NCBI GenBank assembly: GCA_947645195.1
Contig: CANSGD010001448.1
Location: 186,001-250,000, forward strand
DNA: 64,000 nt
Origin: Patellifolia procumbens
Lineage: Eukaryota > Streptophyta > Magnoliopsida > Caryophyllales > Amaranthaceae
Direction: 5' to 3'
A program made the position numbers and the translations under genes. Of the stretch, positions 59,201-64,000 are shown piece after piece. The number at the start of each line of letters is the position of its first letter. The first letter of the stretch is position 1. The notes beneath the pieces were generated by a model that had not been told where the DNA came from, made no database searches, and saw nothing but the letters and a program-made list of their open reading frames with translations.

Positions 59201-62200
59201 TCTGAAAACTTTTTTTGAAACCTTTTTTTCCATTAACGTGGACTGAGTGCCGTTACGGAGCATGTGTGACTCAAAACCACCTCAGACGACGGCCGTTTTG
59301 CCCAATATTTGGTATTTCATTTTTTTTAATCATTAAAACCTACCACCAAAATTTCATCTCAATCTGAAAACTTTTTTGAAACCTTCTATTCCATCAACGT
59401 GGACTGAGTGCTGTTAAGGAGCATATGTTACTCAAAACCACCTTATACGACGGCCGTTTGGCCCCATATTTGGTATTTCATATTTTTTTGGTCATACAAA
59501 CCTACCACCAAAATTTCATCTCAATTTGAAAACTTTTTTTGATACCTTTTTTTCCATCAACGTGGACCGAGTGCCGTTACGGAGCATATGTGACTAATAA
59601 ACCCCCTCATACGACGGTCGTCTGGCACCATATTTTGAAATTCATATTTTTTTGGTCATTGAAACCTACCACAAAAATTTCATCTCAATTTGGTAACTTT
59701 TTTTGAAACCTTTTTTCCATCAACGTGGACCGAGTGCCGTAACGGAGCATATGTGACTCAAAACCACCTAATACGACGGCCGTTTGGCCCCATATTTTGT
59801 ATTTCGTATATTTTTGGTCATTGAAACCTACCACCAAAATTTCATCTCGATTTGGAAACTTTTTTAGAAACTTTTTTTCCATCAACGTGGACAGAGTGCC
59901 GTTACGAAACATATGTGACTCAAAACCACCTCATACGACGGCCGTTTGGCCCCATATTTTGTATTTCATATATTTTTTGGTAATTGAAACCTACCGCAAA
60001 AATTTCGTCTCAATCTAGAAACTTTTTTTGATACCTTATTTTCCATCAACGTGGACCGAGTGTTGTTACGGAGCATATGTGACTCAAAACCACCTCATAC
60101 GACGGGCGTTTGTCCCCATATTTTGAAATTCATATTTTATTGGTCATTGAAACCCTACCACAAAATTTTCATCTCAATTTGGAAACTTTTTGGAAACCTT
60201 TTTTCCATCAACGTGGACCGAGTGCCGTAACGGAGCATATGTGACTCAAAACCACCTCATACGACGGCCGTTTGGCCCCATATTTTGTATTTCGTATATT
60301 TTTGATCATTGAAACCTACCACCAAAACTTCATCTCAATCTGAAAACTTTTTTTTGAAACTTTTTTACCATCAACGTGGACTGAGTGCCGTTACGGAGCA
60401 TATGTGACTCAAAACCAACTCATACGACGGCCGTTTGGCCCCATATTTTGTATTTGATATTTTTTTCGTCATTGAAACCTACCTCCAAAATTTCGTCTTA
60501 TTCTAGAAACTTTTTTTTGAAACCTTTTTTTCCATCAACGTAGATTGAGTGCCGTTACGGACCATATGGGACTCAAAACCACCTCATACGACGGCCGTTT
60601 GGCCCCATATTTGGTATTTCATATTTTTTTGGTTATTGAAACCTACCACCAAAATTACGTCTTAATCTGGAAACTTTTTTTTGATACCTTTTCTTCCATC
60701 GACGTGGATTGAGTGCCGTTACGGAGCATATGTGACTCAAAACCACCTCATACGACGGCCGTTTGGCCCCATATCTGGTATTTTATATTTTTTTGGTCAT
60801 TGAAACCGACCACCAAAATTTCGTCTCTATTTGGAAACTTTTTTTGAAACCTTTTTTTCCATCAACGTGGACTGAGTGCTGTTAAGGACCATATGTTACT
60901 CAAAACCACCTCATATGACGTCCGTTTGCCCCATATTTGGTATTTCATATTTTTTTGGTCATTGAACCCTACCACCAAAATTTCGTCTTGATCTGAAAAC
61001 TTTTTTTTGAAACCTTTTTTTCCATTAACTTGGACTGAGTGCCGTTACGGAGCATGTGTGACTCAAAACCACCTCAGACGACGGCCGTTTTGCCCAATAT
61101 TTGGTATTTCATTTTTTTTAATCATTAAAACCTACCACCAAAATTTCATCTCAATCTGAAAACTTTTTTTGAAACCTTCTATTCCATCAACGTGGACTGA
61201 GTGCTGTTAAGGAGCATATGTTACTCAAAACCACCTTATACGACGGCCGTTTGGCCCCATATTTGGTATTTCATATTTTTTTGGTCATACAAACCTACCA
61301 CCAAAATTTCATCTCAATTTGAAAACTTTTTTGATACCTTTTTTCCATCAACGTGGACCGAGTGCCGTTACGGAGCATATGTGACTAATAAACCCCCTCA
61401 TACGACGGTCGTCTGGCACCATATTTTGAAATTCATATTTTTTTGGTCATTGAAACCTACCACAAAAATTTCATCTCAATTTGGTAACTTTTTTTGAAAC
61501 CTTTTTTCCATCAACGTGGACCGAGTGCCGTAACGGAGCATATGTGACTCAAAACCACCTAATACGACGGCCGTTTGGCCCCATATTTTGTATTTCGTAT
61601 ATTTTTGGTCATTGAAACCTACCACCAAAATTTCATCTCGATTTGGAAACTTTTTTAGAAACTTTTTTTCCATCAACGTGGACAGAGTGCCGTTATGAAA
61701 CATATGTGACTCAAAACCACCTCATACGACGGCCGTTTGGCCCCATATTTTGTATTTCATATATTTTTTGGTAATTGAAACCTACCGCAAAAATTTCGTC
61801 TCAATCTAGAAACTTTTTTTGATACCTTATTTTCCATCAACGTGGACCGAGTGTTGTTACGGAGCATATGTGACTCAAAACCACCTCATACGACGGTCGT
61901 TTGTCACCATATTTTGAAATTCATATTTTATTGGTCATTGAAACCCTACCACAAAATTTTCATCTCAATTTGGAAACTTTTTTGGAAACCTTTTTTTCCA
62001 TCAACGTGGACCGAGTGCCGTAACGGAGCATATGTGACTCAAAACCACCTCATACGACGGCCGTTTGGCCCCATATTTTGTATTTCGTATATTTTTGATC
62101 ATTGAAACCTACCACCAAAACTTCATCTCAATCTGAAAACTTTTTTTGAAACTTTTTTCCCATCAACGTGGACTGACTGCCGTTACGGAGCATATGTGAC

Positions 62201-64000
62201 TCAAAACCAACTCATACGACGGCCGTTTGGCCCCATATTTTGTATTTGATATTTTTTCGTCATTGAAACCTACCTCCAAAATTTCGTCTTATTCTAGAAA
62301 CTTTTTTTTGAAACCTTTTTTCCATCAACGTAGATTGAGTGCCGTTACGGAGCATATGGGACTCAAAACCACCTCATACGACGGCCGTTTGGCCCCATAT
62401 TTGGTATTTCATATTTTTTGGTTATTGAAACCTACCACCAAAATTACGTCTTAATCTGGAAACTTTTTTTTGATACCTTTTTTTCCATCGACGTGGATTG
62501 AGTGCCGTTACGGAGCATATGTGACTCAAAACCACCTCATACGACGGCCGTTTGGCCCCATATCTGGTATTTTATATTTTTTTGGTCATTGAAACCGACC
62601 ACCAAAATTTCGTCTCTATTTGGAAACTTTTTTTGAAACCTTTTTTTCCATCAACGTGGACTGAGTGCTGTTAAGGACCATATGTTACTCAAAACCACCT
62701 CATATGACGTCCGTTTGCCCCATATTTGGTATTTGATATTTTTTTGGTCATTGAACCCTACCACCAAAATTTCGTCTCGATCTGAAAACTTTTTTTGAAA
62801 CCTTTTTTTCCATTAACGTGGACTGAGTGCCGTTACGGAGCATGTGTGACTCAAAACCACCTCAGACGACGGCCGTTTTGCCCAATATTTGGTATTTCAT
62901 TTTTTTAATCATTAAAACCTACCACCAAAATTTCATCTCAATCTGAAAACTTTTTTGAAACCTTCTATTCCATCAACGTGGACTGAGTGCTGTTAAGGAG
63001 CATATGTTACTCAAAACCACCTTATACGACGGCCGTTTGGCCCCATATTTGGTATTTCATATTTTTTTGGTCATACAAACCTACCACCAAAATTTCATCT
63101 CAATTTGAAAACTTTTTTTGATACCTTTTTTTCCATCAACGTGGACCGAGTGCCGTTACGGAGCATATGTGACTAATAAACCCCCTCATACGACGGTCGT
63201 CTGGCACCATATTTTGAAATTCATATTTTTTTGGTCATTGAAACCTACCACAAAAATTTCATCTCAATTTGGTAACTTTTTTGAAACCTTTTTTTCCATC
63301 AACGTGGACCGAGTGCCGTAACGGAGCATATGTGACTCAAAACCACCTAATACGACGGCCGTTTGGCCCCATATTTTGTATTTCGTATATTTTTGGTCAT
63401 TGAAACCTACCACCAAAATTTCATCTCGATTTGGAAACTTTTTTAGAAACTTTTTTTCCATCAACGTGGACAGAGTGCCGTTACGAAACATATGTGACTC
63501 AAAACCACCTCATACGACGGCCGTTTGGCCCCATATTTTGTATTTCATATATTTTTTGGTAATTGAAACCTACCGCAAAAATTTCGTCTCAATCTAGAAA
63601 CTTTTTTTGATACCTTATTTTCCATCAACGTGGACCGAGTGTTGTTACGGAGCATATGTGACTCAAAACCACCTCATACGACGGTCGTTTGTCACCATAT
63701 TTTGAAATTCATATTTTATTGGTCATTGAAACCCTACCACAAAATTTTCATCTCAATTTGGAAACTTTTTGGAAACCTTTTTTCCATCAACGTGGACCGA
63801 GTGCCGTAACGGAGCATATGTGACTCAAAACCACCTCATACGACGGCCGTTTGGCCCCATATTTTGTATTTCGTATATTTTTGATCATTGAAACCTACCA
63901 CCAAAACTTCATCTCAATCTGAAAACTTTTTTTTGAAACTTTTTTACCATCAACGTGGACTGAGTGCCGTTACGGAGCATATGTGACTCAAAACCAACTC
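56289..64000. repeat. Satellite block 5, 11-monomer higher-order repeat of about 1.79 kb
   Basis: After eight bases of unclear origin the satellite resumes. The landmark CGAGTGTTGT occurs at 56481, 58271, 60057, 61848 and 63636, steps of 1790, 1786, 1791 and 1788 bp, equal to eleven monomers. Other landmarks repeat at the same steps, for example GACTAATAAACCCCC and CGTCTGGCACC. Copies differ mostly in T-tract length, with few base changes. The unit starts right at the left boundary and the array continues past the window end: about 4.3 copies. No genes. Confidence 0.93.

Noticed and set aside
4307..64000. Dozens of open frames of 60-219 codons in the satellite with similar peptides (for example the MAPYF... 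and MLLKTTSYD... series on plus, MLLNGTQST... on minus)
   Set aside because: They repeat with the satellite, change frame each monomer because 163 is not a multiple of three, and have no start context, domains or selection pattern. They are by-products of the tandem repeat.
4307..64000. CRISPR-like or other spacer-repeat array
   Set aside because: Repeats are contiguous 163-bp monomers with no unique spacers, in a plant nuclear context.
4307..64000. CENP-B box in the satellite core
   Set aside because: The CGTTACGGAGC and CGTTTGGCC segments do not match the TTCG...A..CGGG pattern.
1..64000. tRNA, rRNA, telomere repeat or host gene
   Set aside because: No cloverleaf, rRNA or TTTAGGG array was recognised. 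The only tRNA-related sequence is the 17-nt primer site at 47519-47535.

Overview
The window is nuclear repeat DNA from a flowering plant. Nothing in it looks like a host single-copy gene. About 39.7 of 64 kb is one tandem satellite with a monomer of about 163 bp (roughly 240 monomers in five blocks). The satellite is interrupted only by retrotransposons: three plant L1-type LINEs plus one LINE fragment, one Athila-lineage Ty3/gypsy element, and one antisense LTR-like segment. Plant origin is shown by the LINE ORF1 architecture (DUF4283-like domain plus CCHC knuckle), the zf-RVT C-terminus of LINE ORF2, and an Athila-type element with a tRNA-Asp primer site. Long satellite with higher-order repeats, LINEs and Athila fits a centromeric or pericentromeric array. 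That is an inference, and I cannot name the species.

Layout: LINE-1, minus strand, 5' part, decayed (1-4306); satellite block 1 (4307-7674); LINE 5'-end fragment (7675-7882); block 2 (7883-13765); LINE-2, minus, intact ORF1 and deleted ORF2 (13766-17701); block 3, the largest, with nested higher-order repeats (17702-37656); LINE-3, minus, both ORFs open and flanked by a 13-bp target duplication (37657-42528); block 4 (42529-45330); Athila-like element, plus strand, with 5' LTR, tRNA-Asp primer site, broken gag-pol and an open ATHILA-type ORF but no 3' LTR (45331-55288); antisense LTR-like segment of 1.0 kb (55289-56288); block 5, a clean 1.79-kb (11-monomer) higher-order repeat running to the window end.

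Main points: (1) All four LINE pieces have the same orientation and join the satellite at the same 13-bp window of the monomer (GAWACCTTWTTTT), which suggests LINEs that target this satellite. The intact one also carries an AT-hook in ORF1 and a satellite-like 25-nt footprint at its 5' end. (2) The antisense LTR-like segment holds three consecutive hairpins with the same loop (CACTCCTGRA) on three different perfectly paired stems, placed just downstream of a TATA box on the minus strand. (3) The Athila-like element carries clusters of the palindrome CCCGATCGGG in both LTR and internal region, and a 255-nt stretch with no G at all directly before its second ORF.
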